Positions 18,309 through 27,572 of a stretch of DNA of 50,076 nucleotides are shown here, piece after piece. Source of the DNA: Psychroflexus longus (GTDB lineage: Bacteria > Bacteroidota > Bacteroidia > Flavobacteriales > Flavobacteriaceae); contig NZ_JAIQZE010000016.1 of the NCBI RefSeq assembly GCF_020164595.1, positions 1 to 50,076 on the forward strand, in the 5' to 3' direction. The first letter of the stretch is position 1; each line of letters opens with the position of its first letter. The notes beneath the pieces are model-generated. The model searched no databases. It saw nothing but the letters and a program-made list of their open reading frames with translations, and was not told the DNA's origin. The position numbers were made by a program, and so were the translations under genes.

Positions 18309-19940
18309 TTAAACTCCCACAGCGTACATCTTTTCACGCTGCTCTTTTATCTTAGGATCCGACATGTATTCATCAAAGGTTGAGAATTTATCTATGACTC
18401 CGTTTGGTGTAAGTTCAATCACACGATTTCCAACAGTTTGAGCAAATTGGTGATCATGAGTCGTCAATAAGATATTACCCTTGAAGTTACTAAGCGAATT
18501 ATTGAAAGCTGTAATAGTTTCTAAATCCAGGTGATTGGTAGGTTCATCGAGGATAAGGACATTAGCTCTCGTCATCATCATCCTGCTTACCATGCATCTT
18601 ACTTTTTCACCACCAGAGAGAACATCGCAGGTTTTTAAGGCTTCATCACCGCTAAATAACATCTTACCCAGAAATCCACGAATGTGGACTTCTTCTCGCT
18701 CTTCTTCAGTTTTAGCCCATTGTCTTAACCAGTCTACTAGTGAAAGCTTACTTTCAAAATACTCGCTATTATCATTGGGTAAATAAGAATGATTGGTGGT
18801 TACTCCCCATTTATAAGTACCTGTATCAGGTTCAGCTTTACCATTGATGATTTCATAGAAAGCAGTTGTAGCTCTGGAATCTTTAGAATAGATAACGACT
18901 TTATCGCCTTTGTTGAGATTAATATGGACATTATTAAATATTGTCTCACCATCAATACTCGCCGATAAATTTTCAGCATGAAGAATTTGATCTCCTGCCT
19001 CTCTTTCCTTTTCAAAGATAATGGCTGGATATCTCCTGTTCGAAGGTTTTATATTTTGGAAGTCAAGCTTATCAAGCATCTTCTTTCTCGAAGTAGCTTG
19101 TTTGGATTTAGCAACATTGGCGCTAAAACGCTCAATAAATTGTTGTAATTCCTTTTTCTTTTCTTCGGCTTTTTTATTCTGTTGCGCTCTTTGCTTGGCG
19201 GCTAGTTGAGAGGACTCATACCAGAAGGTGTAATTACCACTATAGTGAGTAATTTTCCCAAAATCAATATCAGAAATATGAGTACAAACCGCATCAAGAA
19301 AATGACGGTCGTGAGAGACTACTATTACTGTATTATCAAAATTTGCCAGAAAGTTTTCTAACCAGGAGATGGTTTCATAATCCAGGTCGTTTGTAGGCTC
19401 ATCCATTATCAATACGTCTGGATTTCCGAAAATAGCTTTGGCTAAGAGCACTCGTACTTTTTGTGTACCATCAAGATCTTTGACCAATGTATAATGGGCA
19501 TCCGATCCAATACCAAGATTGGAGAGTAGGGAAGCAGCATTACTTTCTGCATTCCATCCGTCCATCTCTTCAAATTCAACTTGCAAAATTCCAACGCGCT
19601 CTCCATCAGCATCATTAAAATCTTCTTTCGCATAAATTTCATCCATCTCTTTTTTGATCTTGAAGAGAGGTTCATTACCCATCATCACCGTTTCCAGGAC
19701 ATTATAGTCATCGTACATCGAGTGATCTTGTTCCAATACGGACATGCGTTTGCCTGGTTCAAGGTGGACATGACCAGAGGTAGGATCCATTTTTCCAGAA
19801 ATGATGTTTAAAAAAGTAGATTTACCAGCACCGTTTGCACCAATAATTCCATAACAGTTACCAGTAGTGAAACTGGTATTGACTTCGTCAAAAAGGACTC
19901 GTTTACCAAATTGGACAGAAAGATTTGAAACTGAAAGCAT
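18309..19940 (-). CDS. ABC-F ATPase, YbiT-like
   Basis: This 543-residue soluble protein has two ABC ATPase domains and no membrane segments. Walker A is GANGAGKST in domain 1, with Walker B LIMDEPTNDLD. The second domain has a degenerate Walker A region (YSKDSRATT) but an intact signature LSGGEKVR and Walker B LILDEPTNHLD. The linker is long and basic. ABC-F proteins bind the ribosomal E site and help translation. The order of segments and the FSANVAKSKQATSRKK linker resemble E. coli YbiT more than EttA. It is monocistronic with its own -7 element. The modified second Walker A is a feature I recall for YbiT-like members. Confidence 0.92.
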   Translation of the reverse strand: MLSVSNLSVQFGKRVLFDEVNTSFTTGNCYGIIGANGAGKSTFLNIISGKMDPTSGHVHLEPGKRMSVLEQDHSMYDDYNVLETVMMGNEPLFKIKKEMDEIYAKEDFNDADGERVGILQVEFEEMDGWNAESNAASLLSNLGIGSDAHYTLVKDLDGTQKVRVLLAKAIFGNPDVLIMDEPTNDLDYETISWLENFLANFDNTVIVVSHDRHFLDAVCTHISDIDFGKITHYSGNYTFWYESSQLAAKQRAQQNKKAEEKKKELQQFIERFSANVAKSKQATSRKKMLDKLDFQNIKPSNRRYPAIIFEKEREAGDQILHAENLSASIDGETIFNNVHINLNKGDKVVIYSKDSRATTAFYEIINGKAEPDTGTYKWGVTTNHSYLPNDNSEYFESKLSLVDWLRQWAKTEEEREEVHIRGFLGKMLFSGDEALKTCDVLSGGEKVRCMVSRMMMTRANVLILDEPTNHLDLETITAFNNSLSNFKGNILLTTHDHQFAQTVGNRVIELTPNGVIDKFSTFDEYMSDPKIKEQREKMYAVGV

Positions 19941-19959
19941 AATATAGCTGAATTTTTTG

Positions 19960-19967
19960 CAAAAGTA
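19960..19967 (-). promoter_or_regulatory. -7 promoter element for the ABC-F gene
   Basis: The minus strand reads TACTTTTG, matching TAnnTTTG, 19 bases before the start codon. Confidence 0.45.
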
Positions 19968-20074
19968 CTCATTTTATCATAACTGGTAAAGGATTTATAA
20001 TCCTGCTTTTTTAACGGTGGCTTAACATGCTTAAAGTCTTGGTAAAGCTAGTTTTGTGATATTATATACATTAT

Positions 20075-21484
20075 ATGAGATACTTATTTCTTTGTATTTT
20101 AATAATAGCTTCGGCCTGTTCTAAAGAACAAGATAATGATCTCACTTTTATTGGTGGCCGGGTAGTGAATCCCAATTTGAATTATGTTACTCTTGAACAT
20201 AACGATACAATAATTGATACAATACCTCTGGATTCCAGAAATAATTTTGGTTATCGATTCCACCAAGAGAAAGAGACTGTTTACACTTTTAAACATTATC
20301 CTGAAAGTCAAAATGTTTATCTTAAGCCTGGAGATAGTTCTGTCCTGAGGGTGAATACTCTAGAATTTGACGAATCATTAAGCTTTGGAGGAAGTTCCTC
20401 AGTAGAAAATAATTTTCTTGTTGACATGTTTCTTTTGAATGAACAAGATAATGATTTGATCTTATCCTATTATAAAATCACACCAGAACAGTTTATTGAA
20501 AAAACAGATTCTATATTAATACATCGCCTCAGGAAATTTGAGAAACTGAAAGAAAATTCAGATTTTACCCCTTATTTTCAAAACATAGCTGAAAGCACAA
20601 TTGAATATGAATATTATGACATGAAAGAGCGCTATGCGTTTTTAATGAAAAAATATGTGCCTAGTAAGTTTGAAGAATTTCCAGAAGATTATTTCGATTA
20701 CAGAAAAGAAGTGAATTTTAATAATTCTGATTTAGTCTCGAATTTTAGTTACATGAGATTCTTAGACAACTATTTAAGGAACAGGTCTATTGAAATTTGT
20801 GAGACTGATAATAGAGATTGTTTTGATTTGAATGATCATCAAAACTTAAAGCGCAGATTGAACCTTGTTCATGCTATATTTAAAAATGACTACTTAAAGT
20901 CTAATTTTTTTAACCGATTAATCAGACGGGAAATAGTTTTTTCTCAAACCGAAAAAGAGCTTAAGGAGACCTTGAAAATTATTAAGAAGTTTGATCTCCC
21001 ACCTTTGAATGAGACAGAATTACACCAACTCACTCAAATTCAAAGTAAATATTTAGTCGGGAAAAATTTAAAATATATGAATTTTAGAACACCTGCAATG
21101 GATACTGTTCAGCTTCATCAAGTTTCTCAGTTGGAACCAACGGTCATGTACACCTGGTCTGCTTTATCGCCCGAAAGTAAAAATAATAATATGAACAAGA
21201 TAAAAGAACTTCGGGAGAATTATCCGGACATAAATTTTATCAGCATCAACCTGGATTTTCAGAACCCTAACCTGTGGACTAATGCATTAAAGCGCTTTAA
21301 TCATTTCTCACAAACCGAATTTCAAGTCATTTCTGATGTTCCTCCCAATACTTATGGTTTCTTCAGAAACTATCTTAACCGAGTTTATGTGTTGGACAAG
21401 GACTATACACTTACCAACAATTCCTTAAGTCTTTTTGATCCTGAACTTGAGAAGCACATTCTAAACGTGCTTGGTAAGAATTAA
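20075..21484 (+). CDS. Thioredoxin-fold lipoprotein without CXXC
   Basis: This 469-residue lipoprotein has its lipobox at C15 (IIASACS). An N-terminal strand-rich region (about 20-105) resembles DUF4369-type domains found in TlpA/ResA-like proteins. A helical middle follows, and a C-terminal region (about 345-465) has thioredoxin-fold features (PTVMYTWSALSPESK, FISINLDF, VYVLDKDYTLT). Where TlpA proteins carry CXXC, this one reads WSALSPE, so it cannot do disulfide chemistry. It would sit in the envelope, perhaps as a binding protein. It is monocistronic, ahead of typA. The fold call is moderate and the function unknown. Confidence 0.75.
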   Translation: MRYLFLCILIIASACSKEQDNDLTFIGGRVVNPNLNYVTLEHNDTIIDTIPLDSRNNFGYRFHQEKETVYTFKHYPESQNVYLKPGDSSVLRVNTLEFDESLSFGGSSSVENNFLVDMFLLNEQDNDLILSYYKITPEQFIEKTDSILIHRLRKFEKLKENSDFTPYFQNIAESTIEYEYYDMKERYAFLMKKYVPSKFEEFPEDYFDYRKEVNFNNSDLVSNFSYMRFLDNYLRNRSIEICETDNRDCFDLNDHQNLKRRLNLVHAIFKNDYLKSNFFNRLIRREIVFSQTEKELKETLKIIKKFDLPPLNETELHQLTQIQSKYLVGKNLKYMNFRTPAMDTVQLHQVSQLEPTVMYTWSALSPESKNNNMNKIKELRENYPDINFISINLDFQNPNLWTNALKRFNHFSQTEFQVISDVPPNTYGFFRNYLNRVYVLDKDYTLTNNSLSLFDPELEKHILNVLGKN

Positions 21485-21576
21485 GATGTAAAATATTGAT
21501 TTTTAGGTTTTTATTTCAATTTGAATGCTGTAAATTATCATTTTATTAAAGCGGTTTTTTATACATAAAATAAACC

Positions 21577-21584
21577 TACCTTTG
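21577..21584 (+). promoter_or_regulatory. -7 promoter element for typA
   Basis: TACCTTTG matches TAnnTTTG and lies 23 bases before the typA start codon. Confidence 0.5.
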
Positions 21585-21607
21585 CAGACTTAAAATTATG
21601 CCTTTTT

Positions 21608-23404
21608 ATGAATATCAAGAACATTGCGATTATCGCTCACGTTGACCACGGAAAAACAACCTTGGTGGACAAAATTATGCACCACTGTAAATTGTTTCGT
21701 GAAAACGAGTCGACTGGAGAACTTATTCTGGACAGCAACGATCAGGAAAGAGAACGTGGAATTACTATTGTATCCAAGAATGTCTCTGTCGTATACAAAG
21801 ACACAAAAATAAATATTATTGACACTCCTGGTCACGCCGATTTTGGTGGTGAAGTAGAGAGGGTCTTGAACATGGCCGATGGTGTTTTACTTCTGGTAGA
21901 TGCCTTTGAAGGACCAATGCCACAGACGCGTTTTGTGTTACAAAAAGCCTTAGACTTAGGTCTTAAGCCATGTGTTGTCATTAACAAAGTAGACAAGCCA
22001 AACTGTACTCCAGACGAGGTGCATGAAAAGGTATTTGACTTGATGTATGAACTAGGAGCCGAGGAATGGCAATTGGATTTTCCTGCGGTTTATGGTTCTG
22101 CTTTAAACAACTGGATGAGTCATAGTCCGGATGAAAAAACAGAAAATATTGAGCCTTTGCTTGATATGGTGTTAGAACATGTTGAGTCTCCTAAAGTTAA
22201 AGAAGGAAATACTCAAATGCTGATTACCTCTTTAGATTTTTCTTCCTACACGGGTAGAATAGCTATTGGTCGTTTGCATAGAGGAGTTTTGAAGGAAAAT
22301 ATGCCAGTTGCATTGGTAAAACGTGATGGTTCTATTACCAAAACACGTATCAAGGAACTTCATACGTTTGAAGGTGTTGGAAGACGTAGAGTCGAAGAAA
22401 TACAAGCGGGAGATATTTGTGCTATAGTAGGTCTGGAAGGTTTTGAAATCGGTGATACAGTAGCTGATATCGAAAACCCTGAAGGCTTAAAATCTATCGC
22501 TATAGATGAGCCAACGATGAGTATGTTGTTCACCATCAACGATTCGCCATTTTTTGGTAAAGATGGAAAATTTGTGACTTCCAGACACATCAAGGATCGT
22601 TTACACAAAGAACTTGAGAAAAACTTAGCACTAAGAGTAGAAGAAACAGATTCTGCAGATAAGTTCAATGTTTTTGGACGTGGTGTTATGCACTTGTCTG
22701 TTCTTATAGAGACGATGAGAAGAGAAGGTTATGAACTTCAAATTGGACAACCACAGGTAATCATTAAAGAAATCGATGGTGTAAAGTGTGAACCAGTTGA
22801 AGAATTAACTATCGATTTACCTGAGAATATTTCTGGAAAGTCAGTTGAAATGGTGACCTTACGTAAAGGTGAAATGCTTAGCATGGAAGGAAAAGGAGAA
22901 AGAATGACTATTCAGTTCTTAATTCCTTCCCGTGGTATTATTGGATTAAGAAACCAATTGATGACTGCTACAGCTGGTGAAGCTATTATGGCTCACCGTT
23001 TTAAGGAGTTTCAGCCCCTGAAAGGCGATATTCCACAACGTCAAAATGGATCGCTGGTATCTATGGAAAAAGGGAAGGCAATTCCTTATTCTATTGATAA
23101 ATTACAAGATAGAGGTAAGTTTTTTGTAGACCCAGGTGAAGAGATTTACGAAGGTCAGGTTATTGGTGAAAACTCAAGGTCTGATGATATGACTGTGAAC
23201 ATCACCAAAACTAAAAAGCTATCCAACGTTAGATCTTCTGGTGCAGATGATAAAGCCAAAATTGTTCCAGCTAAGAAATTCTCTCTGGAAGAAGCTTTAG
23301 AGTACATACAAAAAGACGAGTACGTCGAGGTAACTCCTCATTTCTTGAGAATACGTAAAATCTATTTAACAGAAACAGACCGTAAGCGTTACAAAATCAT
23401 CTAG
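21608..23404 (+). CDS. typA: Ribosome-associated GTPase TypA/BipA
   Basis: TypA/BipA is an EF-G-like translational GTPase that helps 50S assembly under stress or cold. The G1 loop [10 protein letters not shown] is at about 10-19, followed by [20 protein letters not shown] and NKVDKP. After the G domain come the beta-barrel, the two EF-G-like alpha/beta domains and the family-specific C-terminal domain with GALV-like and FLRIRKIYL segments. The 598-residue length is normal. It is monocistronic with a strong terminator. Confidence 0.97.
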   Translation: MNIKNIAIIAHVDHGKTTLVDKIMHHCKLFRENESTGELILDSNDQERERGITIVSKNVSVVYKDTKINIIDTPGHADFGGEVERVLNMADGVLLLVDAFEGPMPQTRFVLQKALDLGLKPCVVINKVDKPNCTPDEVHEKVFDLMYELGAEEWQLDFPAVYGSALNNWMSHSPDEKTENIEPLLDMVLEHVESPKVKEGNTQMLITSLDFSSYTGRIAIGRLHRGVLKENMPVALVKRDGSITKTRIKELHTFEGVGRRRVEEIQAGDICAIVGLEGFEIGDTVADIENPEGLKSIAIDEPTMSMLFTINDSPFFGKDGKFVTSRHIKDRLHKELEKNLALRVEETDSADKFNVFGRGVMHLSVLIETMRREGYELQIGQPQVIIKEIDGVKCEPVEELTIDLPENISGKSVEMVTLRKGEMLSMEGKGERMTIQFLIPSRGIIGLRNQLMTATAGEAIMAHRFKEFQPLKGDIPQRQNGSLVSMEKGKAIPYSIDKLQDRGKFFVDPGEEIYEGQVIGENSRSDDMTVNITKTKKLSNVRSSGADDKAKIVPAKKFSLEEALEYIQKDEYVEVTPHFLRIRKIYLTETDRKRYKII

Positions 23405-23429
23405 AGTAAAGTTGATTTTTATATAATAG

Positions 23430-23463
23430 AAAAGCCTGTTCGTTAACTTGAACAGGCTTTTTT
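23430..23463. terminator. Bidirectional terminator after typA
   Basis: The stem AAAGCCTGTTC and GAACAGGCTTT with flanking A- and T-runs lies between convergent typA and the lipoprotein gene. Confidence 0.85.
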
Positions 23464-23483
23464 AATGATCCTAAATAAAGGGC

Positions 23484-24125
23484 TTATTCCTTTGGTGGAA
23501 CATAAGGCAAAGAGGACTGGTGAGAGGCTATCCTGATCTTTCCAGATTTGTCTTTGACGTATGCAAAAGTGTATTCAACCTTTACATCACCATTTCCGTC
23601 CTTTGGAGTAAAGTAATAATTACCCATAGCTATAGCCATTCTGCAGTTATTATTGATGATGCCAACATTTTCCCACTTTACATTAGTATAGGGTTTGATA
23701 GCAAAACCTGAATCTTCCGGATAGGCAGGATTATCTCCAACAAAGTAGGACTTTGCAGAATCAAAGCTGTTTCTGAATTGAGAAACAGATGCGAGGGTAG
23801 GTTTGAAGAGCACACTACCAAGGTCATATCCATACATTTCCTGTATGAATTCTGCAGCTTCAGTTTTGTAATCTCCACCATCGGTGTAGACCTTGCCTAT
23901 TCTCACAATTCCATCTGCCCATTCTCTTTGAGCTTTTACTACCTCATACTCTGTAATACATTCTTTAGAGTAAAGCAGTACATCTTCATTTAAATTTACA
24001 GATGGTTTTTCTTTCATTTCATTATTTTGCTGCCTCTTTGTGGAATTATTTTCACAACTAGTGAAAAAAATTAGGCTTAAGCCAATGAATATAAATTTTA
24101 AAGTATTTTGTTTCTTGATTTTCAT
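23484..24125 (-). CDS. Lipoprotein with an NTF2/SnoaL-like domain
   Basis: This 213-residue protein has a signal peptide and lipobox ending at C24 (FFTSC). The mature part has a helix with REWADGIVRIG, a YGYDLGSVLFKPTLA stretch and late paired strands (GNYYFTP, KVEYTFAYVKD, IRIASHQSSLPY). This pattern suits the NTF2-like fold, which binds small ligands or acts as a scaffold. Similar exported proteins have been mislabelled as phosphoribosyl-AMP cyclohydrolase in databases; nothing here supports that activity. It is followed upstream on the same strand by a lipoprotein carbonic anhydrase 171 bp away. The function is unknown. Confidence 0.72.
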   Translation of the reverse strand: MKIKKQNTLKFIFIGLSLIFFTSCENNSTKRQQNNEMKEKPSVNLNEDVLLYSKECITEYEVVKAQREWADGIVRIGKVYTDGGDYKTEAAEFIQEMYGYDLGSVLFKPTLASVSQFRNSFDSAKSYFVGDNPAYPEDSGFAIKPYTNVKWENVGIINNNCRMAIAMGNYYFTPKDGNGDVKVEYTFAYVKDKSGKIRIASHQSSLPYVPPKE

Positions 24126-24296
24126 TTTTCTAAAATTTGATTTTTTTTACCCTTTATTAATTTGTAATTGGATATTTAATAAGTATTCCTATTTCTATTA
24201 TTTATTTTAATTGAAGCCATATTTATATATGTAGAGGTTCCTGATTGTAAGCTATTTCAGCTTTCTAATCAGATCTCATTAAATAAGAGCTAATGT

Positions 24297-25040
24297 TTAT
24301 TTTAAAAAATTTACAACTCCTGAATCCATATCATACACAGCTCCAACAATTTTAATGTCTCCATTTTCTTCCATTTCTTTCAGAATTGGACTTTTTGCCC
24401 TTATTCCCTCAATTGTATGGATCACATTACTTTCGCATACTTTAGCAACGAACTCTTCATTTTTTGAAGTTCGGTCACCTTCATATTGTACTTTGTCAAC
24501 AGAAGGCTGAATTTTTGAAAGCATTGCAGTGATATTGCCTAATTTCACATCATCTATAGCTGCTTTAATGGCTCCACAATGTTCGTGACCCATTACTAAA
24601 ATCAGTTTTGAGCCAGCTACTTTGCAGCCAAATTCCATACTTCCCAATAAATCCTCGTTCACAAAGTTTCCTGCTACTCTTCCCACAAAAATATCTCCGA
24701 TTCCTCTATCAAAAACATCTTCTACTGGGACTCTACTGTCTAAACATGAAAGCACAACTGCTTTTGGAAACTGGCCTGAAGCACTCCTTCTTACCTGTTC
24801 GGAGTGGTCTCTTGCTGTAAGGTTATTATTGATAAAACGTTTATTACCTTCTATAAAAGTGTTTAGAATATCATCTGGAGATAATGCATCCCTTTGTTGT
24901 TGAGTTAAAACTTCCTGAACAAGTGGTTTTGTTTTTTCTACCTCAGGAAGATTTTCAGTTGCTGATTCTTCTGCTTGCTTGGTGCAGGCTATCATTATTA
25001 CTGCGATAAAAAACATCGCTAAAACTTTAATTTTTTTCAT
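24297..25040 (-). CDS. Lipid-anchored beta-carbonic anhydrase
   Basis: Carbonic anhydrase interconverts CO2 and bicarbonate. The 247-residue protein has a signal peptide and lipobox at C19 (VIMIAC), so it should be anchored in the envelope rather than the cytosol. All beta-class zinc-site residues are visible: C99, D101 and R103 in SCLDSRVP, and H152 and C155 in GHEHCGA. The GNFVN and SMEFG segments also fit. It is followed by the DUF2490 gene pair on the same strand. A periplasmic or surface beta-class enzyme is less common than a cytosolic one and would supply bicarbonate from outside or buffer pH. Confidence 0.93.
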   Translation of the reverse strand: MKKIKVLAMFFIAVIMIACTKQAEESATENLPEVEKTKPLVQEVLTQQQRDALSPDDILNTFIEGNKRFINNNLTARDHSEQVRRSASGQFPKAVVLSCLDSRVPVEDVFDRGIGDIFVGRVAGNFVNEDLLGSMEFGCKVAGSKLILVMGHEHCGAIKAAIDDVKLGNITAMLSKIQPSVDKVQYEGDRTSKNEEFVAKVCESNVIHTIEGIRAKSPILKEMEENGDIKIVGAVYDMDSGVVNFLK

Positions 25041-25088
25041 CTTTTTAGTGTATTAAATTTTATTATTTGATAACAGCTTTTTGATCAA

Positions 25089-25778
25089 TCAAAAGTTTAG
25101 ATTTTGATGTAAACTAAATTGTAATTGATTCTTGGTCCAGGCCTCTGTCTCCTGTCGCATCCAGCCAAGTTGAAGTCTCGTACTCTTTGTCAGGACATAT
25201 CCCAAACCAAAGTAGGTTCTGTTTCTGTCAAAAAGTTCCACGTCAGAATTTCCAGTGTTTCGCTCACCATTGATGAATAGCTCATTGTAAAATGCTGCAT
25301 ACAGAGTTTTTGGAACCAATTCTTTCGCATTTAAGGCTACATTTACAAATAGGTTGTAACGCAATCTGGTTCTGAACTCCTGATCTTCTACCCACCGTTG
25401 TTCATACCTAAACCTGTGGACGAGATGAACCCTCCGAAGTATTTTCTGATTGATAAGCGCTTCCTGATAAATTCGATTTTCATTAACTGTTGAAGTACTT
25501 TCTCCTGGTGTTCCTGTGGTAATATTTGCAAACCCAAGCGTGAAGAGAACAGGTGAATCGTCTGGTCTGTAAGTCACCCCAGATCTTAATAACAACTGCT
25601 CCAAATCGCCGATGGTATTCCAATTTCTGTATTGAAAATCTCCCTGAATGCCAAAGTTGGAATTCTCAAGATTGACGTTATAGAAATACATATACCAGCT
25701 ACCAAGTTTTGATTCTTCGACTTGGGCATATGTACATGACGACAAGACAAGACTTACCGTCAATAAAATATGTTTCAT
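25089..25778 (-). CDS. DUF2490 outer-membrane barrel, copy 1
   Basis: This 229-residue protein has a signal peptide (about 1-18) and an aromatic-rich strand pattern ending in NLNF, typical of a small outer-membrane beta-barrel. The segments KLGSWYMYFYN, LLLRSGVTY, RYEQRW and RTYFGLGY identify DUF2490. It is a close duplicate of the gene at 26275-26964: the two align without gaps and appear to share about four fifths of mature residues by eye. The function of the family is not known. Confidence 0.85.
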   Translation of the reverse strand: MKHILLTVSLVLSSCTYAQVEESKLGSWYMYFYNVNLENSNFGIQGDFQYRNWNTIGDLEQLLLRSGVTYRPDDSPVLFTLGFANITTGTPGESTSTVNENRIYQEALINQKILRRVHLVHRFRYEQRWVEDQEFRTRLRYNLFVNVALNAKELVPKTLYAAFYNELFINGERNTGNSDVELFDRNRTYFGLGYVLTKSTRLQLGWMRQETEAWTKNQLQFSLHQNLNF

Positions 25779-25812
25779 TGAATTTATATTAAGTTAATTA
25801 TAGTTTTTACAA

Positions 25813-26076
25813 TTAACCTAAGGTTTCAGGAGGGTCTATTTCTTGATCAAGATGGATCTGATCAAATGTGAGTATATAAGATTTCCAGACTTTTAAAGTT
25901 TCTGGAATAATATTAGATTCTGAAGACGAGTTTTGGAAGGTAATCACATATTCTTCAACTAAGGTGTTGTTCTCTTCAATATCAAGAACAATAGATGTTT
26001 CAATTAAGTCCATGTTATAGTAATCAACTTGACTCGAAAGAAGTACAACACCTAATATGAATACGATTATCTTCAT
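25813..26076 (-). CDS. Small exported protein between the DUF2490 copies
   Basis: An 87-residue frame starts with ATG and a hydrophobic signal-like segment (IIVFILGVVLLSS). A short mature part follows with acidic residues and two strand-like stretches, ending DPPETLG. It has the same strand and 34-bp spacing to the downstream DUF2490 gene. No family is recognised. It could be real, or the degraded remnant of a longer gene between the duplicates. Confidence 0.45.
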   Translation of the reverse strand: MKIIVFILGVVLLSSQVDYYNMDLIETSIVLDIEENNTLVEEYVITFQNSSSESNIIPETLKVWKSYILTFDQIHLDQEIDPPETLG

Positions 26077-26274
26077 TTTAAAAATTATTCAGAAATGATA
26101 CTAGCTTTTTGCAAATACTGATCTAACTATAAATAATATTTAACTATAAGTTTTAAAATATTAATTGATATTAATAATAATGCCTTCATGATATTACTCG
26201 GCTGTGTACCTTTCCTTTTCTATGTTTTTTAGAATATTGTACTATCTTTTCAGAAAAAAGAGTTGCGGATAAAC

Positions 26275-26964
26275 TTAAAAATTCAAATTGTGATGAAAAC
26301 TGAACTGCAGCTGATTTTTGGTCCAAACTTCAGTTTCTTGTCGCATCCATCCAAGCTGAACTTTAGAGCTATTGCTTATGATGTAGCCTAAACCAAAATA
26401 AGTCCGGTTCCTGTCAAAAAGCTCTACATCGCCTGGTCCTGTATCGCGTTCTCCATTGATAAATAATTCATTGTAAAAGGCAGTATAAAAAGTTTTTGGC
26501 AAAAGCTTTTTTGAATTCAATCCCACATTAATAAATAGATTATATCTAAATCGAGTTCTGAAGTCCTGATGTTCTACCCAGCGTTGTTCATACCTAAATC
26601 TGTAAGTAAGATGAACTCTTTGCAAAATCTCCTGACCGAAAAGCGCTTCCTGATAAATTCTACTTTCATTTATTGTTGAAGATTGTTCTCCAGGTGTTCC
26701 AGTAGTTATATTGGCATAACCTAAAGTAAATAAAACAGAAGAATCATCAGCTTTATAAGTGACTCCAGATCTCAGCATGAGCTGTTCCAAGTCTCCGATG
26801 GTATTCCAGTTTCTGTACTGAAAATCACCTTGAACCCCAAAATTGGATTCTTCAAAATTGACATTGTAAAAGTACATGTACCAGCTTCCGAGTTTGGATT
26901 CCTCTATCTGAGAAAAGGCATTAAACGATAGAAAAAGTCCAAGACTAAGGAGAAAATATTTCAT
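26275..26964 (-). CDS. DUF2490 outer-membrane barrel, copy 2
   Basis: The 229-residue paralogue of the 25089-25778 gene has the same length and motifs: KLGSWYMYFYN, RYEQRW, LFINGER, RTYFGLGY and WMRQETE. Its signal peptide ends near FSQ. The most divergent parts of the pair are the signal peptide and a middle segment around residues 92-115. A tandem duplication with retained function in both copies is likely, since neither is truncated. Confidence 0.85.
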   Translation of the reverse strand: MKYFLLSLGLFLSFNAFSQIEESKLGSWYMYFYNVNFEESNFGVQGDFQYRNWNTIGDLEQLMLRSGVTYKADDSSVLFTLGYANITTGTPGEQSSTINESRIYQEALFGQEILQRVHLTYRFRYEQRWVEHQDFRTRFRYNLFINVGLNSKKLLPKTFYTAFYNELFINGERDTGPGDVELFDRNRTYFGLGYIISNSSKVQLGWMRQETEVWTKNQLQFSFHHNLNF

Positions 26965-27023
26965 TTAAATGAGGTTTGATTTTGAACAAAAACGAATCGG
27001 CAAATTTAGACAAACCACGAGGT

Positions 27024-27530
27024 TTAAAAGTCTAAAAGGCCATCAAACATCAACTTAATGTCGTCAGGCAAAATGATGAGATCATCTACAAACTCAATAT
27101 CGGTTTTATAAAAATTGGCTTCAGAAATAATACTTGCTTTCTGAGCTTTTAAGCTCATCTGGAAAGATTGAAGCGCATGCTCTCCTCTCGGGGCTTTAGG
27201 GGTGAAGGTGATAGGCAATACTTTTTTTCCAAACAATTCGCCGGAATCTGTCAACCATTCCAGCATATTTTTAAGCACTGCAGGTATGTTGTGGTTGTAT
27301 TCTGGCGTAGAAAATATGACAAGGTCAGCATTCACAATTCTATCGCGAAGAAGATTGATTTGTTCAGGCATGCCCGCGTTAAGTCGTTCTGGCGTAAATA
27401 AAGGAAAATTATAAAGTCCTTCATAGACTTCTATCGTGTGGTTTTCAGATAAATGCTCTGCGATAGCTTTTAAAAATTTGACATTGCTACTAGCCTTAGA
27501 AGCAGAACCTGAGATGCATAAAATCTTCAT
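27024..27530 (-). CDS. NADPH-dependent FMN reductase family
   Basis: This 168-residue cytosolic flavodoxin-fold protein begins MKILCISGSASKASSN with the phosphate loop, and carries the FSTPEYNHNIPAVLKN motif typical of the chromate/azo-reductase-like FMN reductases. It would use NADPH to reduce flavin or quinone-type substrates. It stands 43 bp upstream of the LytTR regulator gene on the same strand, and could be the last or first member of a loose transcript. The natural substrate is unknown. Confidence 0.88.
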   Translation of the reverse strand: MKILCISGSASKASSNVKFLKAIAEHLSENHTIEVYEGLYNFPLFTPERLNAGMPEQINLLRDRIVNADLVIFSTPEYNHNIPAVLKNMLEWLTDSGELFGKKVLPITFTPKAPRGEHALQSFQMSLKAQKASIISEANFYKTDIEFVDDLIILPDDIKLMFDGLLDF

Positions 27531-27572
27531 TTTTTATGTTGAATATAAGTAATTTCAGAACTTTAGAGACTA

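Noticed and set aside
20099-20311. Antisense and other frames inside recognised genes
   Set aside because: All lie within strong genes on the opposite strand or another frame, with no start signals or domains of their own.
23484-24125. Phosphoribosyl-AMP cyclohydrolase label
   Set aside because: The protein is a lipoprotein and has no HisI metal-binding motifs.
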